Shown here: positions 23,838 through 36,000 of the stretch, one piece after another
Layout of the letters: each line of letters starts with the position of its first letter
Numbering within the stretch: position 1 is the first letter of the stretch
Assembly: GCA_946902985.2 (NCBI GenBank)
Contig: CAMPQE020000053.1
Span: 1,798,001 to 1,862,000, forward strand
Origin: Meconema thalassinum
Lineage: Eukaryota; Arthropoda; Insecta; Orthoptera; Tettigoniidae
Length of the DNA: 64,000 nt
Direction: 5' to 3'
The notes under the pieces: generated by a model
What the model saw: the letters and a program-made list of their open reading frames with translations, nothing else
Databases searched by the model: none
Told to the model about the DNA's origin: nothing
Program-made: the position numbers and the translations under genes

Positions 23838-24969
23838 GTAATTATCGGTTCTGCGTAATTTCTCTTGTAATTATATGAATGATTTTTAGAATGAATTTTG
23901 CTTGCAAGATTGGAATACTTAGTCTTGTTTTCTATAAGAACACCAACAGTAGCTGATGTTATTGTATTGATACTGCAGTTACACTCTACTGTCACCCTGG
24001 ATCCTATTATAGGTTAAGTCTACACAATGTGCCATGTTATAACTCTCTCATATAAGGCATTTGAAATATGATTGCCTTTAAGTGAAAGCGCTGCAAGTTT
24101 GCTATAGGCTAGTGGGGAAGAGGGAAGACTGCGTTACAGGCATAAACCAATGTTAAGATTCTAACTTGGCCGTCAGCAATCATAGCCTATTGCTAACAAA
24201 TAATCACCACCACATCTTTATTTACTAATTGGTGAGAGTAGGCACTCCTCCCTTTTCGTAACTTTCGCAAGGCAGATTATTGAAAATATATGGGATGGCT
24301 GGGCGGGTCTCAGACAGTGGTGGAGTAAACATCTATAAACTACATCATCTCCAGATATTTTCCCGACTATTAATTAAGGTAATTTGCTTTATTTCAGTAG
24401 TTTAAGGATTTTATAATAATGAGTACCTTCTGTACATTTTTACTGCGAAATATCGTTAACGAAACAAACACACACAATTAAAGCAACCCGAAGTCACCTA
24501 AGGAAACTTACCGATCGCACACTTGAACAGCAAACCTGATCCGTGGCTTGCTCCAATTCTGAGGGAGTCCTCTCGCTGCGAGTAGAGTTCAGGGCATTTA
24601 CCAAGTGATGAACGTGATCACTTTTAAAATATATACTAGAGTAGTGTAAAACAACAGATAGATGGGACAACATAGAGTTTCAAATAAAGAAATGTTGTGG
24701 GGGGATTTAAACCCTAACCTCTCATTCGGGGCTCCACTGCTTACCACGACTACATTAATAGGAAGTTGCTGGAGACCCACATGACCTGAGTAGAGACCGT
24801 TATTGTTTCTGTTTACTTGTGTTGGGCTCCCCTCTTCCATTTCTTCTTTTGACCAGCCCGAGTCAGCTCTCCTTCAATTATGAGCCCGAAAGTTATAGGT
24901 ACTATAATCATATTACTTATCACCCTAATTAACAGTTCTCATTAGTACCTAATAAATTACCATCTACTT
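23838..24969. other. Gene B intron 2, left part
   Basis: Non-coding. The minus frame at 24598-24840 (80 codons) has no recognisable domain. No further exon was recognised. Confidence 0.5.
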
Positions 24970-25715
24970 AGCCGACACACCAGAGGAGTTGAATGAGTTT
25001 TATATGGTATGGATTCTGTTTTGAAAGAATTCATGTTGAAAATATTAATAAATGTAAAACAAAAATATTGGAATGCAGTCGAAAGAAATCAGAAACCCCG
25101 ATGGATGTCGAATTGGCAGGTGAACAGCTAAAGGAAGTAGGTGACTTCTGTTACTTGGGATGCAAAATAACCAGTAATAGACGAAGGAAAGAAGATATAA
25201 AAAGTAGGCTAGCACAGGCAAGGAAAGCATTTCCACAGAAATTTGTTGACATCGAATATAGATTTAGGTACGGTATTAGGAAGTCATGTTTGAAAGTCTT
25301 TGTCTTGAGCGTGGCGCTCTATGGGAGTGAAACTTGGACTATTGGTGCAGCAGAAAAGAGAATTGAAGCGTTTGAAATGTGGTGTTAAAGGAGAATGATA
25401 AAGATCAGATGGGTACATAGTGTTACGAATGAAGAGCTATTAAGACGAGTGGGAGAGGAGAGATGTTTCCGGCAACTGCTAATGAAGAGAAGAGATAGGT
25501 TGGTAGGACACATACTAAGACACCCAGAAATAGCAAGCTTTGTTATGGAAGGAAGGGTCGAGGATGGGAACAGTAGGGGTAGATCAAGATTAGAATATGT
25601 TAAACAGATTGCCTCGGATGTAGGGTGTGTTAGCTATGTAGAGATGAAACGATTAGCTCAACACAGGGAAGAATGGAGCGCTGCATCAAACCAGTCGAAA
25701 GGCTGAAGACTCAAA
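24970..25715 (+). pseudogene. RTE-type LINE 3' fragment, same family as 32.9-36.0 kb
   Basis: The plus-strand copy starts at the segment corresponding to PEELNEF of the intact element and runs through CKTKILECSRKKSET, GDFCYLGCKIT, ALYGSETWTIGAAEK and GRSRLEYVKQIASDVGC to the end of the ORF. A nonsense TAA at 25386-25388 replaces the Tyr codon after MWC. The first 60 bp are already frame-disrupted. The 3' CAA tail is reduced. It is more diverged than the 20.2 kb copy, hence older, and sits in gene B intron 2 in the sense orientation. Confidence 0.85.
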
Positions 25716-27400
25716 TAACATACAAATTACCGTAATTTCTTAAGGGGTCAGATCTCTTCCTAACCTTCATGGTATAATGGTGTAATTGCTTCGCACAACT
25801 GCCTGGAATGTACCTAGGTAGTGTATTCTAATATATTCCACTTGCCATAATCAAGTAACTAAAAGGGCGGTTATCATAATGACACGTTTTCCCGCAACGT
25901 AAATGGTTATAGTTGGCAACGACGTGATTTAGAACCTGTGATGTCACGAACAATTTCTCCATGATGCACTGCTTCTACCCTTCTCTTAATGTGTTAAATA
26001 ATTGCACTGCTTTGAATCTGATACGGATGCCTTCCCTATTGCACTTGTTAATATTCTTACACGACAGAGCCGCCTCCTTCTCGTCAACGATTACATGATT
26101 TTATTACTGCGATCAGGCCGAAGTTACACTGAACCCAGTTTTATAGAATATTATTTCTCCTCTTTAGCTCTGGTATTAAACTTTGCAATTTGCAGCACGA
26201 TATCACACATCACGACGACTTACCATGCGGTGTAAAGTTCGCAAGTGTTTCCTTAGTTCACCACAAAGTGTGTGAAATATTCGAATCGTTACTAGCGAAT
26301 TCCGCACTGGCAATTAAATGTTCTCTACCGTGTTATAAATGATTTCAATAAATGTGTACAGCTTTCAGTACCGTGCGGTCCAACGCACAAATCTCCGCAC
26401 TCACTCTGTTAAGCGTTCGACAAGTACTGTACAGTAATAAATAAGCGTTTTCGGCTGCTTCCTTCTGCGACCAGTCAGGTTGTTCCTTCATCATGTCCTT
26501 CTACATCATTCCAAATATTTGTTACTGGCGCCGATAGCCTAGATATTAGGCCCTTTAAATCAACAATTATCACCACCATGTGTATTATTCCCACATAGAA
26601 TAATGTCTAATTTTATTCAGTAAATTTCCAACTCAATTTATTGTGTTGTTTGTGTCTACTGTTATTTCAATATACGTTTCCATCTCTTGATCCTGATGAA
26701 GTCACAGCTCACTCGATCCTTCCATAGCCCTCACATGCATCTTTCTCCATGTAATAGCTCAGCTCGCAATCTCTGCGCATACTTTGATGTTACGTGGTCT
26801 GACGTAGAATTCAGATATAGCTGTGCTTAATGATCAAGTGAACGGGGGAATATGTTGTGCCCATATTGATCCGAGATACCTCTGAATCGAAAGCCAAATC
26901 AACCTTCGTGAGATCTCTTCACCAGTAAACACACATGGATTTGAGCTGGTCCCACACGAGACCGTTACTCTCAGGTTTTGGGTGTGGTTATGAAGCTAGT
27001 CCAAGCACATGCTAATTAATAAACAGAAGGTTCAAATTCTACTACAAGTAACCACACTTTTTAAGATAAAAATGCGTGTCCATGAGTGATTTATTCACCA
27101 AAGATCCCTAGCTTACTATGTATTGGGGATCTGGTGGTTAGTCCACAAGCTAACTAGAAAATGAACACTCCTGAAAATTAATTCCATTTTACATTATGGT
27201 CCGAATATACCCTTCAGAAGTCTTATATTCTGAAACGTCATTATACTACAAGCTAAGAAATGGTACAAAAATAGTTTCAACGCAAATACAAATGTCAATT
27301 GTTCATCAGATCTAGTTACATTGCTCCTATCTTCGGTAGATGCCTAATCCCCTGTCGTTCCACAACGATCACTAACATCTGACAAAGGAACCAGAAGAAA
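25716..27400. other. Gene B intron 2, no feature recognised
   Basis: AT-rich non-coding sequence. A tRNA-like segment at about 26988-27050 has a weak B box (AGGTTCAAATTCT). No convincing frames. Confidence 0.45.
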
Positions 27401-28020
27401 AACAAGTCGTTCCGTGAAGAACTATATATCCTTTTTTCATATATCCTACGTATGTTAATTGCCTCTATCAACATACAAATTTCAGTTTGATTGCTCTAAT
27501 AGATTCGTAGATATTGAGAACCGACTAAATATAGCGGATGGTCGCCATGTTGGATTTTTACATATGTAGGTCTTAGAGTTATGTACTGTTACATGAAGAT
27601 TATTGTATACGTGTAGTATTGAAGCTTCAATCGCATGACTAGGGCACACGAAGTAAAAACGAGATTTTAAAATTTTGCACAGCTGCCATGTTCTGGTTAT
27701 GGAAACATTGAAAAAATTTAGATACCACTGGATTAACATTTGTATAAGGATTTACTGTACCAAGTGTCACTGCACTCGGATGGTTAAATTGCAAGAAACG
27801 ACCATGTGAGTATTTATCCTTCGCGTCACCGCCATGTTGGATTTGTGATCACCAGGTTATAGAAAGTTCCAATAGGTGAACTTATGTTCATAGCCTCTAT
27901 GAACATTAAAAAATTCAGTTTGATTGCTGTACTAGATTCGTAGATATTGTGATCCATCTAAATATTTGGGATGGTCGGCTTGTTGGATTGTTATAAATAT
28001 AGGTCATAGAGTCATCTACT
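27401..28020 (+). mobile_element. Helentron-like element, 5' portion (same family as 52.8-57.6 kb)
   Basis: It shares with 52818-57562 the start GTTCCGTGAAGAACTAT (itself a small palindrome, GTTC...GAAC), the phrase GTTAATTGCCTC...ATCAACATACAAA, and successive blocks ending in GCCATGTTGG (about 27542 and 27832) with GATTTTAAAATTTTGCACAG between them. It stops near 28020, so the 3' half with CA tract and hairpin is missing. It serves as an uninterrupted reference for the insertion site at 53.39 kb. Confidence 0.6.
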
Positions 28021-29062
28021 GTACCCGTAAATTCGGGAAGTTGCCTGTCGGATTATCCATAGCCCAGCTGGACTGCCTATTTCTAATAGCACCGGCTAAT
28101 TACTTCATTAGAAATCGCTCCAACATGGTCTTCAGGAATTTACATACAGTATGCTGCAAGGATATTGTGGATAACAACTAAAATATACGGGGCTCACTTA
28201 ATCACCTACCTTTCTCTTCTCTCGGGGTTCTCGTATGGGACTCAGCTTCGCCTGAAAATGGGATCCACAATACCTTGTTCCTTATATTTAAAATGCATCA
28301 CTCGCAGACGACCAAGAACATCGAACTGTGTAAATTTATTTAAACATGAGTAAACTATATCTAACATTAAACAATAAATAACAGTAAACAATACCAATAA
28401 AATAATCCATACATTCATACTCGCTCCTTATCCACCACACATACTACTGCGTTGACTGAACTATGAATTAAAAGCACAAACATTTTGAAAGGTCTAGGCC
28501 TGCTGTAAGTGATAAAAACATTAAACTAAAATTCCTGCCTCGACAGCATTCCCTTCAGAGGTTACTACGGCTGCCACGCGTCTCGTAATGCACCTGCATA
28601 CTCTGTTTCATTGATACAGATGACAACCAAGTGTCGCGCCGTGAAACTATTTCCATTAAGAAGGCTGTGACCTGTCACCAAGCTGCACGTTATATAATAG
28701 AATGGCCTTGAGTCCTAACTGTACACATCTCCGCTCATATTAGCTTGTATGAACGCTGTCTGGCGCGTGTCTAGTAGCCTCGTTTAAAATTTATATTCTG
28801 GCTTTATAAAATGCTTGTAACTCATAGAATTCTTAAACAATCTGTCTAAAAATTTAACACTATCTTCCTTTCACACCCCGAGTCGTTCTAGAACTGACCA
28901 GGTTGTTCAATCAATCTTAACAACTGGCAATCATCCATTCTAAAAACATTCACTCGAAAAATAAACTATAATACAAAAACATCCTACTAATTAGTCGTTA
29001 TAAAATTATTTAACTAATTAAATAATTACTAATAAATATTTACAGGTAATCTGATCGTTATA
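28021..29062. other. Gene B intron 2, no feature recognised
   Basis: AT-rich, short frames only. TAATTA-rich sequence just left of the mariner at about 28980-29040. Confidence 0.45.
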
Positions 29063-29258
29063 CGAGGCACGTCCAGAAAGTAAGTTCCGTTTGGTAATAA
29101 AATTAAATAGTGTACAGATACAGAAAAATTATTTATTGCACAACATTTTACACCTCTTAAACTACTTTTCCACATAACTGCCGAACTTTTGCAGGCATTT
29201 GGCATAGCGTGGCACAAGTTTTTGGATACCTTCTTCATAGAAGTTTGCCGCCTGTGTC
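29063..29258 (-). repeat. Left arm of the mirrored mariner end
   Basis: Transposase 3' end, 3' UTR with an AATAAATAATTTTTC block, and the terminal repeat. By hand comparison about 22 of 196 positions differ from the right arm in inverse. Confidence 0.8.
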
Positions 29259-30186
29259 TTCAACCAGTTGGAAACATCTTCTTTCAGCTCGTCGTCATTG
29301 TTGAAGTGTTGATCGCCAAGGAAAGACTTGAGGTGTGTGAACAGATGAAAGTCGCTAGGAGCGTGGTCAGGGCTGTACGGAGGGTGGTCAAACACGTCCC
29401 AGCCAAATCCCTGTAGGAGGTTTTTCGTCACATTTGCAGTGTGTGGTCGTGCGTTGTCGTGAAGAAATAAAAAACCTTTTGACAGCAACCCTCGGCGCTT
29501 ATTCTGTATTGCGCGGCGCAATTTCCTAAGTGTCTCGCAGTAAGCATCTGCGTTGATTGATTGACCACGCGGTAAGAAATCAGTGAGTAAGATGCCTTTC
29601 CAGTCCCAGAACACTGTGCACATCATTTTCTGAGGTGTCAAGATTTGTTTCGGCTTAACCTTTGCTGGGGATGAAGTGTGCCTCCATTCCATTGATTGCC
29701 GCTTACTATCAGGGGTGCCGTAAGGAACCCAAGTTTCATCTCCTGTGACTATCTGGTCAGAAATTGTTCGCCGCCTTCATTGTAACGGGTCAAAAACTGA
29801 AGTGCACTACCCATCCGTTTTGTTTTGTGTTGCTCCGTAAGAATCTTTGGTACCCAACGTCGGCAAAGTTTACGAATGTTCAGTTTTTCGGTAACAATTT
29901 CATGAATTAGTGATCGTGAGATTTGGGGAAATTCCATAGCGAGAGCACTAATTGTAAACCTGCGGTTTTCTCGGATCTTGTCATCAATCGCGTGAACCAG
30001 TTCTTCTGTAACCAAAGATGGACGCCCACTTTGTTCTTCATCGTGCACTTCACTACGTCCTTCATTGAACTGTCGGACCCATCTTTTCACCATTGAATCA
30101 CTCATCGCATTTTGTCCATACACTTCGCAAATTTGCCGATAAATTTCAATTGGTTTCACTTTCCTAGCATTCAGAAAACGAATCAC
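29162..30186 (-). pseudogene. Mariner transposase, one frameshift
   Basis: It encodes a transposase for TA-targeted cut-and-paste. The first part (ATG at 30184-30186, 145 codons) has the helix-turn-helix region: MIRFLNARKVKPIEIYRQ, then MVKRWVRQFNEGRSEVHDE and GRPSLV. After a frame change near 29750-29790 comes the catalytic part: TGDETW (first Asp), HDNARPH (second Asp) and YSPDHAPSDFHLF (third Asp, 34-residue spacing group), ending YVEK and TAG at 29162. Total length is close to the usual 345-350 residues, so the element is full length apart from the frameshift and some base changes. It lies antisense to gene B in intron 2. It is inactive as it stands. Confidence 0.88.
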
Positions 30187-30368
30187 AGATCTGATTTAAC
30201 AAGCGGCGGGATTTTCAATCAACACCGACATTGGACGAGTAAACATGCACAACAACGCGTAAGTGGCTGACAGCGCTCTCCAAATGGCGCACGTTTCTTC
30301 TCCTTGATACGGAGCGTCTACCGCGCATACGCGGAACTGTGCTGCAGCGGAACGTACAACTAGTTGAA

Positions 30369-30564
30369 GACACAGATGGCACACGTCTATGAAGAAGGTA
30401 TACAAAAACTCGTGCCACGCTACGACAAATGCCTGCAACATTTCGTCAGTTATGTGGAAAAGTAGTTCAAGGGTTGTAGAATTTTGTGCAATAAATAATT
30501 TTTCTGTATCTGTACACACTTTAATGTTATTACCAAACGGAACTTACTTTCTGGACGTACTGCG
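30369..30564 (+). repeat. Right arm of the mirrored mariner end (transposase C-terminus in opposite sense)
   Basis: The plus strand reads YEEGIQKLVPRYDKCLQ through YVEK and TAG (ending at 30465), the same C-terminus as the minus-strand transposase ending at 29162, then the same 3' UTR and terminus. Between 30187 and 30368 lies the 5' UTR-like DNA of the minus-strand element. Confidence 0.85.
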
Positions 30565-30566
30565 TA

Positions 30567-32904
30567 TCAAACGATGTCTGACGCTATCAACACGTTATCT
30601 GCGAGAATCTCAGTTCTCTCTCCAAATACAATTTGTAGTTAAATATATACAATGTTTTCTCAACATAAAGTTTTCTTAACACTTATCAGTGTTATATATA
30701 CTGCGCACACAATCTCTTAGATAGGTTTTTATACAATATCGGTCAAAGATATTCAACCAGCAAAGGTCAACTGCATGTTTCTATACAACTCCGTGATTTA
30801 ATAAAAATTTTATAAAGGTATAAGTGGCATAAGTAGACAACCGTTCTCTAATTGTTTTCCGCTCATACCCTCGTGTCATATCAGCTAAAACGTTACTTCA
30901 AATATACTGGACTTCTTATATACAATGACTCCTTTATGATATATGCCTCGTTCTCATCAAAAGAACTATACTTCGATAACTTTCCTTAAAATGTGGAACA
31001 CCATCGCATGAGCTCAGACATAGCTCTACATCACCTCATATAACACTATATATGGTATAAAGAAATATCCTCTTCTATGTTAACCAATAACCAAATGCAG
31101 ATTAATTGTTATTAACATTTATTCTGTAGGAATCTCCTTCAATTAATGGCATAATCATCAGCGTCGTCACACCCGACTACTGATCTACAAAAATACATCC
31201 TTCATTTCTGCAAAGAAAACTTCCATAAATAAAAGACGACTTTAGACTGTCGTGAATGACCACCTTGAGTTTACTACACAAAATATAATTAATTGTCAAC
31301 TCATCTGTCACAAATACACGTAATAAAACTATTAATTCTGTTTCACCATATTTGTCAAGCTTTAAATTGCACGTCATTACAATATCAGGTCTACATTATG
31401 ACGTGATATTACACATATCGTGTATAAATAACCACACATGGTATTTATAATGTCTAGTAGAATTCAATCTTGGCCGGGATAAACTAGCTTTGAGTTCCTA
31501 GTCAAATATATAAATTTTCTTCTATAAATAGATATTTCCTAAAACAATTAATTGACAAATGCTTTCAGCTTTTTCAAGTAATGTAAGGATTGTCAGTTTC
31601 GCAATGTCTTTCAATTTCATACGAAGAATGTCTATGAGTTTATGACATCAGTCTTATCAAACGACTATTTCTTGCAAGACCGCCGTACAATTTATATACA
31701 ATAATGATATAACGATATCATTCGACGTTTCATCTGGTCTTGAAGTTGATACAATAAAGTGCCCAAATTAAATTGTTGAAAAGAATTTAATTTGCATCCA
31801 TGACACAACGTTTGAATCCTTGGTTCAAATAAAAATCAAAATTCGAAAGTCAAAATGACAAGTCTTACTTAAGGAAATCTGATTCCTCAAGCAAAATCTA
31901 AATGTCAGTTCAACAACTGATCCGTAGAATAAAATTGAAAAATAGATGACAGACTATCATCTCAAATAATCTTGAAGCATAAAACATCTTGATACACATA
32001 TGAAGTGTAAGTTTACATCGAAACACTGAAATACATAACATATGGAGTAAGGACGTCGGCTCAGAATGTCACTAATCAAGCTCTATACTATAAATAAATA
32101 ACACTGCTACCTTATTTTTGACGACATCATGAATATCTGGTTAAGTATTCGCAAAATACTTAGGTATTTCCTCAGTCCAACATACAGAGATGGAACTTTA
32201 TTCGAAACATCGGAACAGCGACCTCGGATATGAGAAAACGTGCCCTCTCCGGTTCACCAACCTCCGTCTGGAATCGAACGGCATCCTTCTGGTATATTCT
32301 TCTGGGTTGCCGGGACTTTCCCTGGCATATTGACAATCTTCTTCTGTGGGATCTTCATTCTCCGTCGCAAATGTATATCAGCATCATCGTTGAGTAATTA
32401 TTTTATAGAAATATTCATGTAGGTGGTGAATGAATTATTTCTATAGCTAATCGTTGTTTTATTAGTGTTCGTAAACTGACGAAAATTTACAAGATGTAAC
32501 GTACACCACGTCTGTATTCTGAAATACATTGTCTAACGAAGCTCCATTGTTGTATCTTAACTCTTCATTAAATATTTCCATGGCGCATGACTTCTTAGTT
32601 CGACATCTCAATCATATTAATAATGTTGAAAGATACTAGTCGATGAACATTAACAGCCATAATAATAATGTTTTTTTACTGCGCCAATGTAAAAGTTCTC
32701 CACTGCTGTTCACTCAGACAATGTTCGCTGTCTTCGCGTTCCAACAAAAGTGTTTTTCAGCTTCTATGTCCGACAGATTTGTAAAACTGTCTTTACAAGC
32801 TTATATCTTCGAAATGGTTCGAATCATGACGCTCAACTTTTGATATAATATAGTATTCGAACTGTACAATCTATTAATTAACTCGGCCGAAGTATAATCT
32901 CAAA
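30567..32904. other. Gene B intron 2, no feature recognised
   Basis: Very AT-rich. All frames are short and without domains. No repeat boundaries were found. Confidence 0.45.
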
Positions 32905-35900
32905 TGTTGTTGTTGTTTGAGTCTTCAGTCTTTTGACTGGTTTGATGCAGCTCTCCATGCCTCCCTGTCCTGAGCTAATCGTTTCATATCTACATAGCTC
33001 CGACACCCTACATCCGAGGCAATCTGTTTAACATATTCTAACCTTGGTCTACCCCTACAGTTTTTGTCCTCAACCCTTCCTTCCATAACTAAGCTTGCTA
33101 TTCCTGGGTGTCTTAGTATGTGTCCTACCAACCTATCTCTTCTCTTCATTAACAGTCGCCAGAAACATCTCTCCTCTCCCACTCGTCTTAATACCTCTTC
33201 GTTTGTAACCCTATCTACCCATCTGATCTTCATCATTCTCCTGTAACACCACATTTCAAATGCTTCAATTCTCCTCTTTTCTGCTGCACCAATAGTCCAA
33301 GTTTCACTTCCATAGAGCGCCACGCTCCAGACAAAGGCTTTCAAAAATGACTTCCTAATACCTAAATCTATATTCGATGTCAGCAGATTCCTTTTTTGTA
33401 GAAATGCTTTCTTTGCCTGAGCCAACCTACTTTTTATATCCTCTTTGCTTCGTCCACCACCGGTTATTCTGCTTCCTAAGTAACAGAAGTCTCCTACTTC
33501 CTTCAGCTTTTCACCTGCCAATTTGATCTCCATAGAGGTTTCTGATTTATTTCGGCTGCATTCCAGTATTTTTGTTTTACATTCATTAATTTTCATCATG
33601 AATTCTTTCCGTAAGACGGAGTCCATACCATTCAAAAACTCATTCAAATCCTCAGGCTTGTCGGCCAAGATGACGATGTCATCAGCAAATCTCAGAGTTG
33701 AAATTATTTCTCCTTGAATCTTCACTCCCACTTTAAATTTTTCTCTAATTTCCTTCATTGCTTGTTCAATGTAAAGATTGAAAAGTATGGGTGATAAGTT
33801 GCAGCCTTGCCTTACACCTTTCTGAATACCAGCTTCTCTCTCATGTCCTTCAACTCGAATGACTGCTGTCTGGTTTCTGTACAGATTGTATATCACCCTC
33901 CTATCCCTGTACTTTATTCCAATCGATTTCAAAATGTCAAACAATTTAGTCCAATCAACATTATCAAAAGCCTTTTCTAAGTCTACAAAAGCCATGAACG
34001 TTCTCTTATCTTTCCTTATTCTACCTTCCAAATTCAGCCTAAGACTTAGTACAGCTTCCCTTGTTCCTACATTTCTCCTGAAACCAAACTGGTCTTCACC
34101 CAACTCCGTTTCTATCTGGCTTTCAATCCTCTTGTAAATTATTCTAGACAGGATCTTTGAAGCATGAGTAATCAAGCTGATTGTACGGTAATCTTCACAT
34201 CTGTCAGCTCCCACTTTCTTTGGTATAGTGATGATTACATTCTTCTTGAAATCAGGGGGTACCTCACCTGTCTCATAAATCCTACACACCAAGTGAAATA
34301 ACCTGATCAGACCTTCATCTCCTATGCAGCGTAGCAACTCAATCGGTATATCATCTATGCCTGGTGCTTTGTTCCTGCTTAAGTCTTCCAAAGCTCTATC
34401 AAATTCTGATCTCAATATTAAATCTCCTTTCGCATCCTCATCAATTTCCTCCTCCCTTTCCATTACATGATTCTCAATCTCCTTTCCGTTATACAAACTC
34501 TCGATGTAATCTTTCCATCTCTCAACCATTTCTTCTCTATCTGTTAGAGGCTTTCCATTTGTGTCCTTAATATTACAGCACTTAGTCTTCTTTTCCCCAA
34601 AAGTATTCTTAATCCTTCGATAAGCTGTGTCTACTTTTCCTAATTTCAGACAATTTTCTATACCTGCACATTTCTCTTTCAACCATTCTTCTTTCGCTTC
34701 CTTGCACTTCTTGTTAACCTCATTTCTCAGACGTCTGTATTCTGCTTTCCCCTTTTCATCTCTTACATTCTTGTGTTTCCGCCTTTCATCCATCAATTTT
34801 AGTATATCCTGAGTGATCCACGGTTTTCTCCCTATTCTTTCTTTCCTACCAATGTTTTCCTCTGCGGATTTTGTTATTTCATTCTTCAAAAGTGCCCATT
34901 CGTCTGCAATTGAAGTTTGTTTAGGGTTTTTCATTAGTCCTTCCTTTATACTCTTCTTGAATCTTTCGTTTACATCCTTCTCTTTCAGTCTGTCTATTGC
35001 CCACCTTTTTGGCTTTTGACTTTTCTTCAGTTTCTTCAACTTTAATCTGCAATTCATTACAACCAGATTGTGGTCAGAGTTTATGTCAGCACCAGGATAT
35101 GTTTTACAATCCAAAATCTGGTTTCGAAACCTCTGCTTGACCATAATGAAGTCGATTTGGTAACGCCCTGTATCTCCTGGTCTCATCCATGTGTATATTC
35201 TTCTATTGTGGTTATTGAATAAGGTGTTACCTATGACCAATTCATGCTCGGTGCAGAATTCTACCAGCCTGCTTCCTCGATCATTCCTTTCACCTAATCC
35301 GAAATCTCCTACTATCTTCCCTTCTCTCCCTTTTCCTACCACAGCATTCCAATCTCCCATTACTATAACATTTTCATCACCCTTGATATACCTCAGAATT
35401 TCGTCTATTTCTTCGTAGACCTTTTCAACATCCTCATCATCAGCTTGACTGGTAGGCATATAGACTTGTACCACTGTGGTGCACGTAGGTTTAGTATTGA
35501 TTTTTGCTACAATAATCCGTTCACTATATTGCTCATAATATTCCACCCGCTGTCCAAGTTTCCTACTCAATATGAGGCCAACCCCTGCTTGGCCATTGTT
35601 TGATTTAGTACTAATGACCCTATAGTCTCCTGACCAAAAGTCCTGTTCTTCCTGCCAGCGCATTTCACTAATCCCAACCAAATCCAACCTCAACCTATCC
35701 ATTTCCCTTTCTACGTTTTCTAACCTTCCACTTCCTAGCAGACTTCTAACATTCCACGCTCCGATCCGTAGAATGTCAGATTTCCTCTTTGTCACTTCTG
35801 TGATGTTAACCCCCTCTCGAGTAGTCCCCACCCGGAGATCCGAACGGGGGACTAGTTTACCTCCGGATTGAAATTTTACAAGGGAGGAGGCCATCATCAC

Positions 35901-36000
35901 ATGTAATTATGCATAGAGAGGTGCATATCCTCGGGAATAGCATACGGCTGTAGTTTCCCGTTGCTTTTAGCCGTGCAGCAGGACGCACTGTAGCCATTAT
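32905..36000 (-). mobile_element. RTE-type LINE with intact ORF
   Basis: Single-ORF non-LTR retrotransposon. The 3' end carries a short UTR and a CAA-repeat tail (TGTTGTTGTTG on the plus strand from 32905). About 100 bp lie upstream of the ORF start, including GCACGGCTAAAAGCAACGGG; the exact 5' boundary near 36000 is estimated. No convincing target-site duplication was found by eye. At least five partial copies of the family lie elsewhere in this window. Confidence 0.88.
32925..35900 (-). CDS. LINE polyprotein: AP endonuclease plus reverse transcriptase (991 aa, intact)
   Basis: It nicks target DNA and reverse-transcribes its own RNA at the nick. Endonuclease motifs lie in about residues 45-290: GAWNVRSL (Asn), ISEMRW (catalytic Glu), VYMPTS (Tyr), VMGDWNAVVG (Asp/Asn), SDHNLVV (Asp-His). 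Reverse transcriptase lies in about residues 505-760: NKAPGIDDIP, CEDYRTISLITHASK, FVDLEKAFDNVDW (motif A Asp), GVRQGCNLSPILFN (motif B), LRFADDIVIL (motif C Asp-Asp), CYLGSRIT. A basic C-terminal region ends with GRPRLEYVKQIASDVGC. The length is about that of RTE/BovB-like single-ORF elements. No stop or frameshift interrupts it and all catalytic residues are present, so it is the best candidate in the window for a recently active element. The start MMMASS is the first Met of the frame. It is antisense to gene B. Confidence 0.93.
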   Translation of the reverse strand: MMMASSLVKFQSGGKLVPRSDLRVGTTREGVNITEVTKRKSDILRIGAWNVRSLLGSGRLENVEREMDRLRLDLVGISEMRWQEEQDFWSGDYRVISTKSNNGQAGVGLILSRKLGQRVEYYEQYSERIIVAKINTKPTCTTVVQVYMPTSQADDEDVEKVYEEIDEILRYIKGDENVIVMGDWNAVVGKGREGKIVGDFGLGERNDRGSRLVEFCTEHELVIGNTLFNNHNRRIYTWMRPGDTGRYQIDFIMVKQRFRNQILDCKTYPGADINSDHNLVVMNCRLKLKKLKKSQKPKRWAIDRLKEKDVNERFKKSIKEGLMKNPKQTSIADEWALLKNEITKSAEENIGRKERIGRKPWITQDILKLMDERRKHKNVRDEKGKAEYRRLRNEVNKKCKEAKEEWLKEKCAGIENCLKLGKVDTAYRRIKNTFGEKKTKCCNIKDTNGKPLTDREEMVERWKDYIESLYNGKEIENHVMEREEEIDEDAKGDLILRSEFDRALEDLSRNKAPGIDDIPIELLRCIGDEGLIRLFHLVCRIYETGEVPPDFKKNVIITIPKKVGADRCEDYRTISLITHASKILSRIIYKRIESQIETELGEDQFGFRRNVGTREAVLSLRLNLEGRIRKDKRTFMAFVDLEKAFDNVDWTKLFDILKSIGIKYRDRRVIYNLYRNQTAVIRVEGHEREAGIQKGVRQGCNLSPILFNLYIEQAMKEIREKFKVGVKIQGEIISTLRFADDIVILADKPEDLNEFLNGMDSVLRKEFMMKINECKTKILECSRNKSETSMEIKLAGEKLKEVGDFCYLGSRITGGGRSKEDIKSRLAQAKKAFLQKRNLLTSNIDLGIRKSFLKAFVWSVALYGSETWTIGAAEKRRIEAFEMWCYRRMMKIRWVDRVTNEEVLRRVGEERCFWRLLMKRRDRLVGHILRHPGIASLVMEGRVEDKNCRGRPRLEYVKQIASDVGCRSYVDMKRLAQDREAWRAASNQSKD

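Larger units (their letters stand above)
29063..30564 (-). mobile_element. Mariner-family DNA transposon with mirrored 3' ends
   Basis: Flanked by TA at 29061-29062 and 30565-30566, the mariner target duplication. The left terminus CGAGGCACGTCCAGAAAG and the right terminus, read inward as CGCAGTACGTCCAGAAAG, are inverted repeats. Unusually, the inverted similarity goes on for about 195 bp at each end: both arms carry the 3' UTR and the last codons of the transposase. The 5' terminal region that should flank the start codon side is replaced by an inverted second copy of the 3' end. Confidence 0.85.

Noticed and set aside
33064..35418. Several plus-strand frames of 60-92 codons
   Set aside because: Shadows of the 991-codon LINE ORF on the minus strand.
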